Notes: generated by a model from the letters alone, not told the origin. Shown: positions 59,701 to 64,000, numbered from the stretch's first letter. The stretch is DNA of 64,000 nucleotides from Escarpia spicata (GCA_963995525.1 OZ023205.1:48594408-48658407), one strand, 5' to 3'. Numbers and translations: made by a program.

Positions 59701-62045
59701 TTCTCTTCTTTCAACAGCTCCATGATGTCATCTACTGTTAGGTTGGTTCTCGTCTTTCAACAGCTCCATGATGTTGTCTACTGTTACGTTGGTTCTCTTC
59801 TTTCAACAGCTCCATGATGTTGTCTACTGTTAGGTTGGTTCTCTTCTTTCAACAGCTCCATGATGTTGTCTACTGTTACGTTGGTTCTCTTCTTTCAACA
59901 GCTCCATGATGTTGTCTACTGTTAGGTTGGTTCTCTTCTTTCAACAGCTCCATGATGTTGTCTACTGTTACGTTGGTTCTCTTCTTTCAACAGCTCCATG
60001 ATGTTGTCTACTGTTACGTTGGTTCTCTTCTTGAGTGTCTTGTCATTCTGTAGTTTTTTTCGGATTACTTCACATGCTTCTTTGATAGGTGTCTTCATGA
60101 ACGTCATATGATATAAATGGTTTTGCCATCTTCCACTTTGTCAGCTTGTTCACCAATTTTTGTGTTCTCTGTGTGTGTGGTGTTCTGTTTTTATGTTGTT
60201 TTAAGTCTCTGGACACTGTATGCTATATGGTCTGTGTGTAATCTGCTATCGGTTGGATTGGTATGCCCACCTTGTGGATTTTTGGCAAGCCATACACGTC
60301 TGGTACTTTTTCAAGCATTTGGCGCAAGTACCAGTACTGGTCTTTGGTGATCTTCCCCATCTTCTCCAAAGAATTTATCATTTTGATCAGTTCTGCCTTG
60401 TACTTCCTGGTCAGATCCTTCTTTAGTGTCTTATACGCCATTTGGTCATTTAGCAGTTCCTGGTATTTTTTGTGGTATTCTTTCATTTCTATAATGACTG
60501 TGGCCTTCCCTTTGTTCATAGTGAGTATGGTGATTGATTTCTCCTTCTGTAGTTCTTTTAGAACCGGTCTTTCCTGTCTGGTTAGGTTTGGTTTTAGAGC
60601 CTTAGCTGACTTTAGAACTCCTGCGATGTCTGCATGAAGCTTGTCTTTTTGATCTCTATCTATGTTGCTTCTCTGCCGGGACAGTGAACTCCTTGGTCGG
60701 TACTTTCTCTGGTGTTACCAAATGATTTAGCCCCTTCACTAATATCTTGTTCTGATCATCGAACAGTTTGTATTTAGACAGGTTTATCACCCATTTTTTT
60801 GTAGCTGTTTTCTGGTCATATCCACTTCTGTAGCTCTGTCTCTCTTCGATTCTAGACACTGAATCTTCTGTTGATGTCGCCATTTTGTTTTCTCGTGCGT
60901 AATCTCGCCGACATGTACAATGTAACGAGTGACATTTTGTTGATCTTCCCTTGGAAATGAAGTAAACAACTTCGTCTCTAAAACTTCACGTATTGGATAT
61001 GATTAAAAGAACTAATTTACATAGAAATGGACTATCCTGGAGCATGTTTTCAAGAGAGAAATATTTTTATAGAATTACCACACTGCTTAATACTTTCAAA
61101 AAAGTTCAACTCATGCCAGAGAGGATATAGTAATTACTTTCACTTTCAATTTGTAGAACGTCCTAGACATGGAGAACCCAGCCCAGGAGATTGAACTGTA
61201 CTCACTGGTAAACAGGAAATTTAAGACTGTGTTTGTCCGGCAAGAAAACATGAAGACTTTCAAGATGTATGACAGAGTCGAGGCAAAGGTAATGGTAGTG
61301 GGGAAATGGTGACAATGTATTAGCAATAACTACAGAAATATTTACTTATTTTATTTACTTATTTATATATTTATAAATTTTATGTTTAAAATTTGCCATC
61401 GTACATTTTGTGGAGTTGCATAAGCAAAACAAATGTGAATCATATCATATTTGCAATGGAAAAATATACTTAATAATAAAACAATTTTTTTTAGCATTAC
61501 ATGAGCAGTAAGACATGAAGATAATGTAAATAATAATAAATTTAATTTTGTCCTTTTGTTAATTGTTTGTTTTTTGTTCTCACTGCAAATGACTCATCAG
61601 TAAAATGCTCACTGATAGTTCATTTTGTTATACTTTATATTGATTTTTATTTAGAAATTTGCTGATTTATTTGTTTAAATTACTGCCCAACAGCTTCTAA
61701 TATTTTTGTATCACAATATTAATTTTAATATATTTTGTTCACTTTTTTGAAATTTAGTTTGTAGTTAGCTGTATATACAAACTAAAAGCTAGATCTTCTG
61801 CCATGCATCATTGATTAAAAACGAACCCCTCTCTGTGCCCCTGTTCCCTGTAGCCTGGGGAAGAGGTCTGGGGCACTGACAGCCCGAGTCGAGCCCTGCT
61901 GCAGACGGCCAACTGGCTGCCCTTTGTGAAGCTGAAGCCCAGGAAGGACTTGATGCTGGAGAAGATGATGGTGAAACTAAATGCAACCAAGACAGACGAA
62001 CTCGTCCATGTCATGTCAAAGTTCCTCGAAGTGACGGATTCCGAG
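19686..62045 (+). CDS. Eleven-exon gene, CCDC162/C6orf183-like coiled-coil protein (3' end outside window)
   Basis: Gene model joined from 19686-19765, 33066-33236, 37271-37343, 40664-40774, 41187-41311, 43448-43628, 48301-48408, 53989-54136, 55093-55196, 61157-61288 and 61854-62045. All introns are GT-AG, every junction keeps phase, and the 1425 nt give 475 residues without a stop. Visible blocks: a helical charged stretch (VELQRDLEELKIKIEENEQ, about 55-75), FRKEREQVFKRALR (about 95-108), DGLPLLLHQ then MHMLRWKRF (about 137-165), and YLRWFICHLNSL (about 228-239). From memory, this order resembles the N-terminal half of CCDC162/C6orf183, a large metazoan protein of unknown function; I could not run a search. 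Introns reach 13 kb and are filled with transposons and minisatellites. No signal peptide or membrane segment is seen. The gene structure is firm; the family name is tentative. Confidence 0.75.
20335..20600 (-). pseudogene. CR1-like LINE RT C-terminal fragment
   Basis: Reading leftward, 20563-20327 ends with RVVKHCHWNDLPNYVITATT and AFKARLDNYWKAKGKDRYGI, the usual last residues of a CR1/L2-type LINE open frame. No catalytic domain. It abuts the + strand LINE derivative that follows. Confidence 0.75.
20690..22340 (+). mobile_element. Internally deleted LINE derivative
   Basis: A 338-codon frame (20695-21711) contains an endonuclease start (LVINFQSIRPKKAEFLHLLI ... PDIVFGSET), then jumps to the endonuclease end (GDALIDLFLTNRP ... 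LSDHDIALADS), a basic linker, and the post-catalytic RT part (WEQKWQMSFSVGKCHLLTVT ... AKYLGVELTETLHWGKQVK). The middle of the endonuclease and the whole RT catalytic core, including the FADD-type motif, are missing, yet the frame stays open. A +1 shift near 21690 leads into the C-terminal part (RPVFDYASAVWDPHQQHLKT) up to 22084, followed by an AT-rich 3' UTR. It cannot supply its own transposition. Confidence 0.8.
22713..22868. repeat. 33-bp in-frame repeat inside the LINE RT
   Basis: About five units of 30-33 bp (TTATTACTAGTCATTGTGTA, CTGGTAGTGCGGG). On the minus strand they read (S)NNPHYQYTMT repeatedly in frame, between the palm and thumb of the CR1-like RT. One unit appears to be the authentic RT sequence; the others are extra copies. 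Confidence 0.85.
23662..25626. mobile_element. hAT-like DNA transposon with 16-bp perfect inverted ends and 6-bp target duplication
   Basis: Left end CAGGGTTCAATCTAGG at 23662 and right end CCTAGATTGAACCCTG ending at 25626 are perfect inverted copies. AACTTG flanks both sides (23656-23661 and 25627-25632). It splits the reading frame of the CR1-like LINE. Inside, 24931-24686 (minus) encodes a short basic frame (MKRSKIQKSLLDMWGKKPR) resembling the start of some hAT transposases; no catalytic domain remains. Assignment to hAT rests on CAGGG ends; a 6-bp duplication is unusual for typical 8-bp hAT elements. Confidence 0.8.
23831..24156. mobile_element. Foldback MITE, copy 1 (truncated right arm), nested in the hAT-like element
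   Basis: Starts after TTAA (23827-23830) with AGGGGCACTGTATATATTGCG. The left arm (GGCGTCTGCGGCTATTTATAG, CGATATGTTTGC, CACAAGACAGGCG) recurs inverted in the second half, up to ~24156 where the similarity stops. The full-length relative is at 42554-42949. Confidence 0.85.
26424..27136. mobile_element. TTAA-flanked non-autonomous DNA transposon (~713 bp)
   Basis: TTAA at 26420-26423 and 27137-27140 brackets inverted ends GGTAGGTAGTATGGATTC and GAATCCATACTACCTACC, which are perfect. It interrupts the endonuclease region of the CR1-like LINE. No transposase frame is seen, and the short open frames inside are AT-rich noise. TTAA targets are used by piggyBac and Kolobok families; which one applies is undetermined. 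Confidence 0.8.
27815..30612. repeat. 64-bp pyrimidine-rich minisatellite array
   Basis: About 43 units of ~64 bp: CCATACCTCTACTCTACCAC, ATCCTCTACCCC, TTCACCCACCCTTCTGGC, TACTACCCTACCTG. The + strand is nearly free of G and has no stop codon in any frame. This creates overlapping open frames of up to 625 codons (27779-29656, 29653-30174, 30171-30668, 27717-28856); these are not genes. Units at 28020-28490 are nearly identical. A 518-bp block of eight units is duplicated (starting near 29641 and 30159). Confidence 0.95.
30880..31440 (-). pseudogene. Non-LTR retrotransposon RT palm fragment
   Basis: Read right to left: AFWKILQR-like segment near 31440, IRILCNGSTTDLF, TIKTGVKQGCLVAPMLLSIF at 31340-31270, then a frame-shifted IYADDAQFSSHTEDLQKIVD and MGLILNTKKT near 31110-31010. 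These are RT motifs 4 to 6, including the YADD catalytic box, of a second LINE family (GVKQGC rather than GVPQGS). At least one shift; no endonuclease attached. Confidence 0.8.
31450..33000. other. Intron 1 sequence, nothing recognised
   Basis: AT-rich. A 113-codon frame at 32371-32712 has no domain, no flanking splice context and low-complexity composition, so I do not call it a gene. Confidence 0.5.
33066..33236 (+). CDS. Split gene, exon 2
   Basis: Acceptor TTGTAG at 33065, donor CAG|GTAAGA at 33237. Encodes a Ser/Glu-rich lead-in and then a charged amphipathic helix (EVELQRDLEELKIKIEENE) that looks coiled-coil. The pyrimidine tract at the acceptor is weak, so the exon start could shift. 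The exon end is firm. Confidence 0.75.
33798..34135. mobile_element. MITE-like repeat with ~25-bp inverted ends (ACCGTA...GTATGTATT)
   Basis: Left end TACCGTACTGAGCGTATGTA and right end TACATATGGTCATTACGGTA (34116-34135) are imperfect inverted copies. Internal phrases (GTGTCCCAAAACATA, CAAAAATAAT, GACATCATGTCGTC) recur in part near 41940-42015, 55388-55480 and 57045-57080. The sequence just right of the right end (TTAGATTGTTCTATATAGT) also recurs at 36176-36196, so the true boundary may lie further out. Confidence 0.6.
34140..35790. other. Intron 2 sequence, nothing firmly recognised
   Basis: AT-rich, with no supported exon. Text near 34440-34640 resembles the interior of non-autonomous transposons but has no visible ends. 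Confidence 0.4.
35800..36170 (-). pseudogene. LINE RT C-terminal fragment
   Basis: 35991-35806 read leftward gives MYNALILPHINYGLLLWGDQ, then RIFKLQKKAIRIISLSKYNA and HTSPIFK, a standard LINE C-terminal motif. The upstream (right) side, with NFLGITINNHLNWQ-like traces near 36100-36140, is degraded. No catalytic region. Confidence 0.75.
36200..37060. other. Intron 2 sequence, no gene seen
   Basis: AT-rich. A stretch starting CAGGGGTAGAACTTCAGCA near 36738 could be one end of a hAT-like element, but I found no matching opposite end or target duplication. Confidence 0.35.
37068..37206. repeat. (CACG)n microsatellite upstream of exon 3
   Basis: CA-rich start, about 25 CGCA units, then CACACA. 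It ends ~65 bp before the exon 3 acceptor. The Arg/Thr/His open frames are artefacts. Confidence 0.95.
37271..37343 (+). CDS. Split gene, exon 3
   Basis: Acceptor CCATTACAG, donor CGG|GTACGT. Only the frame that follows the two bases left by exon 2 gives the plausible peptide PPDISHFRKEREQVFKRALR; the other two frames look non-coding. It is too short to stand out as an open frame. A (CACG)n microsatellite ends ~70 bp upstream of the acceptor. Confidence 0.8.
37910..38130 (+). repeat. Dispersed repeat, copy A (pair with 44540-44800)
   Basis: Shares GGAAATACACCTCAAATTAC, CACAATGATCGTCAATCACT-like text, TTCAACAGGTGGCAG, TTGTTGTGACATGGTTTTTC and CATTCGCTGCTTCTGGT with 44540-44800. It is ~200 bp in the same orientation. 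No terminal repeats or promoter boxes recognised. Confidence 0.75.
38354..38750. repeat. 65-bp tandem repeat, six copies
   Basis: The unit is exactly 65 bp: GACTAGTACTAGTGACAGAG, TAGTGGGTGTTGTACTTGTA, GTGTCAGGTCAACTGACTGT, ACTAA. GACAG/GACAT starts recur at 38371, 38436, 38501, 38566, 38631 and 38696. Copies are nearly identical (GACAGAG against GACATAG), indicating recent expansion. Confidence 0.97.
39860..40195 (-). pseudogene. RTE/L1-type LINE C-terminal fragment
   Basis: Read leftward: NSIRRPAAIVWSES-like text, then shifted RQRLRWLRHILRMDQDRIPK and LSWGEVQSVAKDRQLF. The RLRWLGHVLRM motif followed by SWGEAQ...A.DR is the characteristic C-terminus of a LINE class. Several frameshifts. Bounded on its right by a (TTAC)n run at 40190-40206. 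Confidence 0.75.
40410..40590 (-). repeat. Dispersed repeat, copy 2 (ATAGCGCAGTATCCAG family)
   Basis: Reverse-orientation relative of 13765-13945: TATATAGCGCAGTATCCAG, GCTCAAAGTGCTTTACACTT, CTGGCAGACTTGTTCAATCG and ATACACAAACATCCACTACC on the minus strand. It ends ~70 bp before exon 4. Confidence 0.7.
40664..40774 (+). CDS. Split gene, exon 4
   Basis: Acceptor GGCCACCAG, donor CAG|GTGGGG; phase 0 at both ends. Encodes 37 residues ending DGLPLLLHQ. An alternative AG at 40670 would break the frame with exon 3. Confidence 0.75.
40905..41186. repeat. Degenerate ~45-bp tandem repeat ending at the exon 5 acceptor
   Basis: Diverged units share TGCTGTTGTTTCAGTTT, ACCTGTGCC and GATCCAACATTTG. Intact TTTCAG trinucleotide contexts occur near 40918, 40958, 41143 and 41181; the last one is the exon 5 acceptor. 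The first bases of the exon (TTTTACCTGTGCCGAATCCA) are themselves a repeat unit. Confidence 0.8.
41187..41311 (+). CDS. Split gene, exon 5
   Basis: Acceptor TTGTTTCAG, donor CAC|GTAAGT. Encodes FYLCRIQQLVQSK and MHMLRWKRFAENSN, reading straight on from LLLHQ of exon 4. The acceptor is the last unit of a degenerate tandem repeat with earlier TTTCAGTTT copies (see 40905-41186). Confidence 0.85.
42070..42486. mobile_element. hAT-type MITE (417 bp)
   Basis: Ends TAGGGGTG and CACCCCTA, flanked by CTGAATGA (42062-42069) and CTGAATGT (42487-42494), a 7-of-8 target duplication. Subterminal ACTATCGCGATAGT-type motifs, repeated in both orientations, fill both ends. No coding frame. This resembles hAT elements with CAGGGGTG ends. 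Confidence 0.8.
42523..43412. mobile_element. hAT-type element next to exon 6, with perfect 8-bp target duplication
   Basis: Ends CAAGGTTGTGCTGAAGTACT and AAGTACTTCGACGCAGCCCTG (inverted and imperfect), flanked on both sides by GTACTGAT (42515-42522 and 43413-43420). Subterminal AAGTACTTAAGTAC-type motifs are dense at the right end. It contains the foldback MITE at 42554-42949. No transposase frame. It ends 35 bp before exon 6. Confidence 0.85.
42554..42949. mobile_element. Foldback MITE, full-length copy (396 bp palindrome)
   Basis: TTAA at 42550-42553 and 42950-42953 brackets AGGGGCCCTGTATAGATTGC ... and its inverted copy ... CTATACAGTGCCCCT. The two arms of ~190 bp pair almost along their whole length, including CAGAAGTATTTTGTCGGCCG, CGATATGTTTGCC and GATAAGGATTTATTTA. 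The loop near 42740-42765 is very short. No coding frame. Confidence 0.9.
43448..43628 (+). CDS. Split gene, exon 6
   Basis: Acceptor AATGTAG, donor AAG|GTACGC. Encodes a charged helix (YVKRAERLGEARRALLNKE), then a hydrophobic/aromatic block YLRWFICHLNSLQTFNKF. It is visibly GC-richer and codon-biased relative to flanks. The preceding intron has no pyrimidine tract between the acceptor and a hAT-like element that ends at 43412. Confidence 0.88.
43760..44270. other. Intron 6 sequence, no gene seen
   Basis: Repeated phrases GCGTTTTGATAAAA/TATCGCGTTTTG suggest an old repeat, but no boundaries can be placed. Confidence 0.4.
44275..44441 (+). mobile_element. LINE 3' UTR fragment with (TTA)n tail
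   Basis: Matches the 3' UTR at 4200-4345 (CTCCCTAGCGCCTTGACCCA, GATGCGCCTCTGAG, AGGCGCAATAGAAG) and ends in about seven ATT units at 44415-44441, the usual simple-repeat tail of L2/CR1-like elements. Confidence 0.8.
44540..44800 (+). repeat. Dispersed repeat, copy B, with internal (TA)n
   Basis: Same family as 37910-38130. An expanded (TA)n run of ~30 bp (44688-44717) sits where copy A has only CATATATAC. Confidence 0.75.
45400..47140. repeat. ~49-bp minisatellite array with ~601-bp higher-order repeat
   Basis: About 35 units: TTTTGGTCCCACGGTATAAT, GTGTCACATTTATAAG, TTTGTAATTTA. Variants include a deletion of TTTATA, a CCTATGG form and a shortened CCCACGTTTGTGTC unit. The shortened unit recurs at 46110 and 46711, and its neighbours recur in the same order, so a ~601-bp block of about 12 units is duplicated. 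Confidence 0.95.
47150..48290. other. Intron 6 sequence, no gene seen
   Basis: Begins with a short GC-rich block (CCCGATTGCGGGATGCGC near 47177) unlike the AT-rich array before it. No exon or element could be assigned. Confidence 0.4.
48301..48408 (+). CDS. Split gene, exon 7
   Basis: Acceptor ACTTTAG, donor CAG|GTAGGA; phase 0 at both ends, 36 residues beginning IMEWMPIAHRMDKLAND. A pyrimidine-rich ~20-bp tandem repeat starts within ~20 bp of the donor. Confidence 0.85.
48425..48780. repeat. ~19-20-bp pyrimidine-rich degenerate array beside the exon 7 donor
   Basis: Repeated TTTCCCTCTCCCTTGTCCTG variants, almost purely C and T on +. The array starts within ~20 bp of the exon 7 donor. Long open frames on both strands are composition artefacts. 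Confidence 0.85.
49040..49770. repeat. Four old tandem copies of a ~175-bp unit
   Basis: Each copy carries TACTACTGTGCCT(T/C)TGAA, then GTGATTATCGGGCCA-like text, ACTGCAACATATTA, and TATGTTACCACTGTATTAT-like text, near 49095, 49290, 49480 and 49635. Divergence is high, with indels, so this is an ancient duplication series. No coding potential. Confidence 0.7.
50270..53806 (+). mobile_element. Jockey-superfamily-type LINE, decayed, with (TTAC)n tail
   Basis: Endonuclease part at 50440-51200 (MFCINCRSL, GGVGLYISNKYTYF, VYLMGDYNINLLNF, TDHFGIFH). The linker at 51470-51960 ends GFDSLSTKLVQQTI. RT at 52005-52976 shows NYRPISILPTLSKIMEKIVC, DLSKAFDTINHDILLYKLNH, THGVPQ followed by a stop where GSILGP is expected, and FADDTTVYY with an intact catalytic motif. 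The C-terminal part is at 53043-53405. At least six in-frame stops or shifts (for example near 50504, 50634, 50955, 51958, 52413 and 52440) make it inactive. The 3' UTR ends with AAATAAAGTTACTTACTTAC at ~53776-53806. Same orientation as the host gene, between exons 7 and 8. Confidence 0.88.
53989..54136 (+). CDS. Split gene, exon 8
   Basis: Acceptor GGTTACAG, donor ACTG|GTGAGT; ends in phase 1. Encodes DFAVPKFRRMASMISNRLKH followed by a Ser/Pro-rich stretch (DPAPMSLSALSHNQFPSTPS). It lies ~180 bp after the tail of a LINE. Confidence 0.85.
54365..55085. repeat. ~40-bp minisatellite ending at the exon 9 acceptor
   Basis: About 17 units of TGTGTTGGTTACATGATGTA, CTGGTTGAGTCCATTGTGAC. Later units are lengthened with GTTGTTACAGATTGAG. 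The array stops ~8 bp before the exon 9 acceptor (last unit TTGTGACTGTGTTGGCTACA). Confidence 0.93.
55093..55196 (+). CDS. Split gene, exon 9
   Basis: Acceptor GTGCTCCAG, donor TTT|GTGAGT. Two bases complete the codon left by exon 8, then 34 codons including VTVPLTVTDLVNLKPQLNLF. A 40-bp minisatellite runs right up to the acceptor. Confidence 0.85.
55700..56340. mobile_element. hAT-type MITE (641 bp), AT-rich
   Basis: Ends CAGGCATGGGTCAATT and AATTGCCCCATGCCTG, flanked by CCACCCAT (55692-55699) and CTACCCAT (56341-56348), a 7-of-8 target duplication. The interior is dominated by TTAATTAATTAA-type runs and a (TA)n. No coding frame. Confidence 0.85.
56345..57125. other. Intron 9 sequence, no gene seen
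   Basis: No exon is needed here by phase. A fragment CCCAATACATATGGTCATTA near 57057 matches the end of the MITE-like repeat at 33798-34135. Confidence 0.4.
57132..57206 (+). repeat. tRNA-like SINE head or tRNA pseudogene
   Basis: Contains an A-box-like TGGTTGAATGGTCAGAG and a B box in a perfect T-arm (CCAGG-GTTTGAAT-CCTGG). The 5' GGGACAT has no matching acceptor strand and the anticodon arm is poor, so it is not a functional tRNA. It lies ~20 bp beyond the last recognisable codons of the Penelope-like element, which reads on the other strand. Confidence 0.65.
57224..60969 (-). mobile_element. Penelope-like retroelement, minus strand, inactive
   Basis: Read right to left: N-terminal part at 60883-60656 (KKWVINLSKYKLFDDQNKIL, TPEKVPTKEF), finger region at 60519-60223 (DVYGLPKIHKVGIPIQPIAD), a segment at 60107-60020 ending RTNVTVDNIMELLKEE, a 46-bp array, then FVLGTTGMYFRFGG near 58045, palm at 57980-57800 (MGSHVSPIVVNLYMEDLE, YVDDV) and thumb (MPFLDAKFTRKEDGSM, THTDQYLNSASHHPKHQKLG), and a linker at 57421-57300 (LRHLLVHPKDK). 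YGLPKIHK and MGSxVSPIVxNLYME are Penelope signatures. A stop follows FRFGG, the array disrupts the frame, and no GIY-YIG endonuclease is recognisable after the linker. Confidence 0.9.
58062..60030. repeat. 46-bp minisatellite inside the Penelope-like RT
   Basis: About 42 units of TTGGTTCTCTTCTTTCAACA, GCTCCATGATGTTGTCTACT, GTTAGG. On the minus strand a unit reads NLTVDNIMELLKEE, a normal piece of Penelope RT; both edges of the array join authentic RT text. Because 46 is not a multiple of three, successive units change frame. A marker CTCGTCTTTC recurs at 59289 and 59749, showing a duplicated 460-bp block of ten units. Confidence 0.95.
61157..61288 (+). CDS. Split gene, exon 10
   Basis: Acceptor TTTGTAG, donor AAG|GTAATG; phase 0 at both ends, 44 residues (NVLDMENPAQEIELYSLVNR ... 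MYDRVEAK). It is separated from exon 9 by ~6 kb holding a hAT MITE and a Penelope-like element, so a missed phase-0 exon in between cannot be excluded. Confidence 0.85.
61300..61850. other. Intron 10, AT-rich, nothing seen
   Basis: Unique AT-rich intron between exons 10 and 11, without a recognisable repeat. Confidence 0.6.
61854..62045 (+). CDS. Split gene, exon 11
   Basis: Acceptor CCCTGTAG, donor GAG|GTGAGA; 64 residues, including TANWLPFVKLKPRKDLML and a charged C-terminal helix. The donor is the first six bases of the 33-bp repeat that fills the rest of the window. The next exon lies outside. Confidence 0.88.
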
Positions 62046-64000
62046 GTGAGAGCCGCCATTACAGTCTGTGTTACCCTGGTGAGAGCCGCCATTCCAGTCT
62101 ATGTTACCCCTGGTGTGAGCCGCAATTACAGTCTATGTTATCCCTGGTGAGAGCCGCCATTCCAGTCCATGTTACTGTGATGAGAGCCACCATTCCAGTC
62201 TGTATTACCCTGGTGAGAGCCGCCATTCCAGTCTATTTTACCCTGGTGAGGGCCGCCATTCCAGTCTTTGTTATCCCTGATGAGAGCCGCCATTCCAGTC
62301 TGTGTCACTCTGGTGAAAGCCACCATTCCAGTCTATGTTACACTGGTGAGAGCCACCATTCCAGTCTATGTTACCCAGATGAGAGCCGCCATTCCAGTCT
62401 CTGTTACCCTGGTGAGAGCTGCCATTGCAGTCTGTGTTACCCTGGTGAGAGCCGTCACTCTAGTCTGTGTTATCCCTGGTCAGAGCCGCCATTCCAGTCT
62501 CTGTTACCCTGGTGATAGCTGCCATTCCAGTCTTTATTACCCTGGTCAGAGCCGCCATTCCAGTCTATGTTATCCCTGGTCAGAGCCGTCATTCCAGTCT
62601 GTGTCACTCTGGTGAAAGCCACCATTCCAGTCTATGTTACACTGGTGAGAGCCACCATTCCAGTCTATGTTACCCAGGTGAGAGCCGCCATTCCAGTCTC
62701 TGTTACCCTGGTGAGAGCTGCCATTGCAGTCTGTGTTATCTCTGGTGAGAGCCGCCATTGCAGTCTGTGTTATCTCTGGTGAGAGCCGCCATTGCAGTCT
62801 GTGTTACCTCTGGTGAGAGCCGCCATTCCGGTGTCTGTTACCCTGGTGAGAGCCGCCACTCTAGTCTGTGTTATCCCTGGTCAGAGCCGCCATTCCAGTC
62901 TATGTTACCCTGGTGATAGCTGCCATTCCAGTCTTTATTACCCTGGTCAGAACCGCCATTCCAGTCTATGTTATCTCTGGTCAGAGCCGTCATTCCAGTC
63001 TGTGTTACCTCTGGTGTGAACCACTATTGCAGTCTCTGTTACTCTGGTCAGAGCCACCATTCCAGTCTGTGTTATCCCTGGTCAGAGCCGCCACTCTAGT
63101 CTGTGTTATCCCTGGTCAGAGCCGCCATTCCAGTCTCTGTTACCCTGGTGATAGCTGCCATTCCAGTCTTTATTACCCTGGTCAGAGCCGCCATTCCAGT
63201 CTATGTTATCCCTGGTCAGAGCCGTCATTCCAGTCTGTGTTATCCCTGATGAGAGCCGCCATTCCAGTCTGTGTCACTCTGGTGAAAGCCACCATTCCAG
63301 TCTATGTTACACTGGTGAGAGCCACCATTCCAGTCTATGTTACCCAGGTGAGAGCCGCCATTCCAGTCTCTGTTACCCTGGTGAGAGCTGCCATTCCAGT
63401 CTGTGTTATCTCTGGTGAGAGCCGCCATTGCAGTCTGTGTTATCTCTGGTGAGAGCCGCCATTGCAGTCTGTGTTACCCTGGTGAGAGCCGCCACTCTAG
63501 TCTGTGTTATCCCTGGTCAGAGCCGCCATTCCAGTCTCTGTTACCCTGGTGATAGCTGCCATTCCAGTCTTTATTACCCTGGTCAGAGCCGCCATTCCAG
63601 TCTATGTTATCCCTGGTCAGAGCCGTCATTCCAGTCTGTGTTATCCGTGATGAGAGCCGCCATTCCAGTCTGTGTCACTCTGGTGAAAGCCACCATTCCA
63701 GTCTATGTTACACTGGTGAGAGCCACCATTCCAGTCTATGTTACCCAGGTGAGAGCCGCCATTCCAGTCTCTGTTACCCAGATGAGAGCCGCCATTCCAG
63801 TCTCTGTTACCCTGGTGAGAGCTGCCATTCCAGTCTGTGTTATCTCTGGTGAGAGCCGCCATTGCAGTCTGTGTTACCCTGGTGAGAGCCGCCACTCTAG
63901 TCTGTGTTATCCCTGGTCAGAGCCGCCATTCCAGTCTCTGTTACCCTGGTGATAGCTGCCATTCCAGTCTTTATTACCCTGGTCAGAGCCGCCATTCCAG
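62046..64000. repeat. 33-34-bp minisatellite starting at the exon 11 donor
   Basis: About 59 units of GTGAGAGCCGCCATTCCAGT, CTGTGTTACCCTG continue to the window edge. The first unit begins exactly at the intron's GT (GAG|GTGAGAGCC), so the functional donor is repeat unit one. Variant units (GTGATAGCTGCC near 62513, 62914, 63149, 63550 and 63951) show a ~401-bp higher-order period. Open frames on both strands are artefacts. Confidence 0.95.

Noticed and set aside
62135..63952. Many overlapping open frames on both strands (VRAAIPVCVTL and DWNGGSHQGN types)
   Set aside because: All lie in the 33-bp array of intron 11 and are products of its unit length and low stop content.

Overview
This is a window of nuclear DNA from an animal, most likely a marine invertebrate (lophotrochozoan or cephalochordate). 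The reasons are split genes with GT-AG introns, AT-rich intergenic DNA, decayed non-LTR retrotransposons, a Penelope-like element, hAT-type and TTAA-type DNA transposons, and very abundant minisatellites. Nothing in it looks bacterial. I cannot name the species. Minisatellites that overlap splice junctions have, as I recall, been described at the amphioxus Adh locus, which fits but does not prove a cephalochordate.

Two protein-coding genes are supported. The first (10627-12084, +) is an intronless, conspicuously GC-rich gene for a 485-residue major facilitator protein that I recognise as SLC49A4/DIRC2-like, a lysosomal transporter with an N-terminal dileucine signal. The second is a long split gene on + that I assembled from eleven exons (19686-62045). 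All exon junctions agree in phase and give 475 residues without a stop. The product is a coiled-coil-rich protein that I tentatively place with CCDC162/C6orf183. The gene runs off the right edge.

Layout: 1-10.5 kb holds no gene, but has a polypurine tract, a LINE 3' end and a 50-bp minisatellite. 10.6-12.6 kb is the transporter and a 67-bp repeat that resembles its own C-terminal codons. 12.7-19.6 kb is LINE debris and simple repeats. From 19.7 kb to the end everything lies within or beside the introns of the split gene. That part holds a deleted LINE derivative (20.7-22.3), a CR1-like LINE interrupted by a hAT-like element with a foldback MITE inside it and by a TTAA element (22.35-27.8), a 64-bp pyrimidine array (27.8-30.6), further LINE pieces, a 65-bp array (38.4), a transposon cluster against exon 6 (42.07-43.41), a 49-bp array (45.4-47.1), a decayed LINE (50.3-53.8), a hAT MITE (55.7-56.3), a Penelope-like element carrying a 46-bp array derived from its own reverse transcriptase (57.2-60.97), and a 33-bp array that begins at the 5' splice site of exon 11 (62.05-64.0).

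The strongest theme is that many tandem arrays appear to be seeded by local unique sequence: a splice donor, a splice acceptor, a stop-codon region, a Penelope RT segment and a LINE RT segment. The large arrays also carry a second, higher-order periodicity of about 400 to 600 bp.
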